From Bacteroidales bacterium (lineage in GTDB: Bacteria; Bacteroidota; Bacteroidia; Bacteroidales; UBA3663): a stretch of DNA of 15,169 nt. The DNA is taken from the NCBI GenBank assembly GCA_004557315.1, contig SFEH01000042.1, forward strand, positions 1 to 15,169. The letters run 5' to 3'. Made by a program: the position numbers and the translations under genes. The notes under the pieces were generated by a model. It searched no databases. It was not told the DNA's origin and saw only the letters and a list, made by a program, of their open reading frames with translations. Shown here piece after piece: positions 14,020 to 15,169 of this stretch. Within the stretch, counting starts at the first letter, position 1. Each line of letters starts with the position of its first letter.

Positions 14020-14844
14020 TCATGTCTTTTGCATATTCGTCTCATTATTTATTACTGTTTTTCCTAAATCGGTTAAGTAATACTTTTGAGTAGGACTCTT
14101 AGGAGAATCCGGATGAGTCATAGCAACCAATCCCGCCTTCATAAGAGGATCTATGACATTGGCCTTGAAATAGGTTGAATCCTTTTGCCCACAAAAATAC
14201 CTCATGTCTTTAGCAGCCATAGGAGTAATCATGTTTTTAAGCAAATCTCCAATTTTAGGGATACTTAGTGACAACTTTACGACTACTTGGTGACTACTTA
14301 GTGACTGCTTAATGACTACTTGTTCATTACTTACCTCATTGTTAGCAACTATCTCATTATCTCTGACATTAATCACGAAGGAACTTTTCTCCACTAAAGT
14401 ATTTGATTGCAAAGAGTCATAACTCCTATTAGTACCCTTAAGTACAAGACGTTTCATGTCTTCATCTGTAGCAGGAATGCTTTCATCACCCATACGGACA
14501 AAAGCAACACGCTGTCCATCTCCGACATAATAATATGGAGTATAATGCCCTGCATTGACTTTAAGTTGCAAGATTTGCACCCCTTCGACATTATGTGGTA
14601 TAATCTCCACATCTGGAAGAGGATCCATGTAATCGCGAATCTTAATACTGATTGTTTCGTAAACGGGCTGCACATCAACAAGTCCTTTGATTATGCCGTC
14701 ATTATCTATGCCAAAGAAAAGAGAACCTCCTAAGCCATTGGCAAAAGCACGTACACTTTTCAGCCAACTCTTAGGTTTCTTTTCTTCAAGCATCAACTTG
14801 AAATCGTATGCAGTACATTCACTTATAAGATTATCAATATTCAT
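14020..14844 (-). CDS. AlbA_2 (Schlafen-type) domain protein with C-terminal winged-helix-like region
   Basis: A protein of 274 residues. Residues about 5-135 match the AlbA_2 domain (PF04326, formerly AAA_4): DFKLML (14-19), then SVRAFANGLGGSLFFGIDNDGIIKG (30-54), close to the family pattern of a small-residue GG turn followed by GIDDxGxIxG, and FVRMGDESIPAT (115-126). A polar linker (about 140-200) holds an 11-residue repeat (QVVIKQSLSS, QVVVKLSLSI). Residues 205-265 (MAAKDMRYFCGQ to KYYLTDLGKTV) look like a winged helix. Members are often called transcriptional regulators or ATP-binding proteins; their job is mostly unknown and I give none here. The gene is visibly richer in A+T than its neighbours, which hints at transfer. 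It has its own candidate promoter and palindrome upstream. Confidence 0.8.
   Translation of the reverse strand: MNIDNLISECTAYDFKLMLEEKKPKSWLKSVRAFANGLGGSLFFGIDNDGIIKGLVDVQPVYETISIKIRDYMDPLPDVEIIPHNVEGVQILQLKVNAGHYTPYYYVGDGQRVAFVRMGDESIPATDEDMKRLVLKGTNRSYDSLQSNTLVEKSSFVINVRDNEIVANNEVSNEQVVIKQSLSSHQVVVKLSLSIPKIGDLLKNMITPMAAKDMRYFCGQKDSTYFKANVIDPLMKAGLVAMTHPDSPKSPTQKYYLTDLGKTVINNETNMQKT
14259..14324. repeat. Six 11-bp tandem repeats inside the AlbA_2 coding sequence
   Basis: Units on the plus strand are GGATACTTAGT, GACAACTTTAC, GACTACTTGGT, GACTACTTAGT, GACTGCTTAAT and GACTACTTGTT. Four are near-identical and two diverged. They encode residues 174-196, in the linker between the two domains. 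Three units make 11 codons, which explains the 11-residue protein repeat. Gain or loss of a single unit would shift the reading frame. Confidence 0.9.
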
Positions 14845-14872
14845 TTCTTTCTTGACAATAATATTTTACCGA

Positions 14873-14887
14873 CAAACTAATAGTTTG
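14873..14887. promoter_or_regulatory. Palindrome CAAACTA-a-TAGTTTG over the predicted start of the AlbA_2 transcript
   Basis: A perfect 7+1+7 dyad centred on A14880. It extends to ACCG and CGGT on the outside (14868-14871 and 14888-14891) if one A (14872) is bulged out. It lies 29 bp before the AlbA_2 ATG and just past the candidate -7 box, a typical place for a repressor operator. The binding protein is unknown; autoregulation by the AlbA_2 protein is one possibility. Confidence 0.45.
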
Positions 14888-14892
14888 CGGTT

Positions 14893-14924
14893 GAAAGATA
14901 CATCAATTTTTTGTACGAAGCAAA
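14893..14924 (-). promoter_or_regulatory. Candidate promoter of the AlbA_2 gene
   Basis: On the minus strand TTTG (14924-14921), a 20-nt spacer and TATCTTTC (14900-14893) fit the Bacteroidetes -33/-7 pattern with one mismatch in the last base of TAnnTTTG. The leader would be about 40 nt. The G-to-C mismatch keeps this provisional. Confidence 0.4.
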
Positions 14925-15095
14925 TATTCAGAGGAAAAAGTGAGGATTCGAGGGTGTTTTGGGCATATATATCGACAATTACAGCATAATTCAGAGCAGA
15001 ATGGACACACATATATTTAACAATCATTATACTATTGATAGTACAAATACTCGAACCAAGGATAATTAAATAGGAAATTCAACAGAATAGACAGC

Positions 15096-15131
15096 AAAAA
15101 AGAATCCCAGCATATATCGATATGCTGGGAT
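15096..15131 (-). terminator. Intrinsic terminator of a gene beyond the right edge
   Basis: A perfect 12-bp stem, ATCCCAGCATAT (15104-15115) with ATATGCTGGGAT (15120-15131), has an ATCG loop. On the minus strand it runs into TCTTTTTT (15103-15096). It must end a minus-strand transcript that enters from past 15169, so the AlbA_2 gene is not simply read through from that gene. Confidence 0.88.
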
Positions 15132-15169
15132 ATGTTTTATCTGATCAGTTCTTCTTCATATAATAAACC

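Larger units (their letters stand above)
14845..15169. other. Non-coding right end between the AlbA_2 gene and the next gene
   Basis: This 325-nt stretch has no convincing gene. It holds a candidate promoter and palindrome for the AlbA_2 gene (14873-14924), a featureless A+T-rich middle (14925-15095) and a terminator (15096-15131). The last 33 nt may be the end of a minus-strand gene lying past the edge: one frame ends with EEELIR and a TAA at 15139-15137, another with MKKN and a TGA at 15146-15144. Either stop would suit the terminator, and neither tail can be identified. Confidence 0.5.

Overview
The window looks like part of a Bacteroidales chromosome, most likely Prevotella-like. This is inference from four things: the long YidC with a Lys at the usual Arg position, the divergent Bacteroidetes-type PurM, the hexuronate gene set, and promoter-like boxes of the Bacteroidetes form (TTTG or TTG at -33, TAnnTTTG at -7) rather than sigma-70 boxes. 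Almost everything is on the minus strand; only apbE at the left end is on plus. There are no rRNA or tRNA genes, insertion sequences or CRISPR arrays.

Left block (1-5520): apbE (flavin transferase lipoprotein, +) converges on a minus-strand housekeeping operon, yidC-purM-prfA, that is spaced tightly (9 and 30 nt). The stop codons of apbE and prfA share the palindrome TTAA. A TAACTTTG box sits about 110 nt before yidC, next to the terminator of the operon upstream.

Middle block (5521-10530): a four-gene hexuronate operon, transcribed uxaC, kdgK, kdgA, exuT and closed by a strong terminator. It covers uptake, isomerisation and the last two steps (KDG to KDPG to pyruvate plus glyceraldehyde-3-phosphate). 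The reductase and dehydratase steps between are not here. The uxaC-kdgK spacer holds two 8-bp tandem arrays whose cores (AGGTT and AACCT) are complementary. A candidate internal promoter with a palindromic spacer precedes kdgA.

Right-middle block (10628-13976): pdxS-pdxT, the two-subunit PLP synthase, with its own terminator. Upstream of it, in the same direction and separated by a terminator, is the most interesting gene: a ThiD-like kinase domain fused to an AraC-type DNA-binding domain. Several kinase active-site motifs are degraded (catalytic Cys replaced by Gly). I infer a vitamin-sensing regulator, perhaps of the adjacent pdxST. Its 3' end may carry a one-base frameshift. nrdG lies just upstream of it.

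Right end (14020-15169): an AlbA_2 (Schlafen-type) protein gene with a winged-helix-like C-terminus. It is visibly richer in A+T than its neighbours and contains six 11-bp tandem repeats inside the coding sequence. It has its own candidate promoter and palindrome, and a strong terminator near 15100 closes off a gene lying beyond the window.
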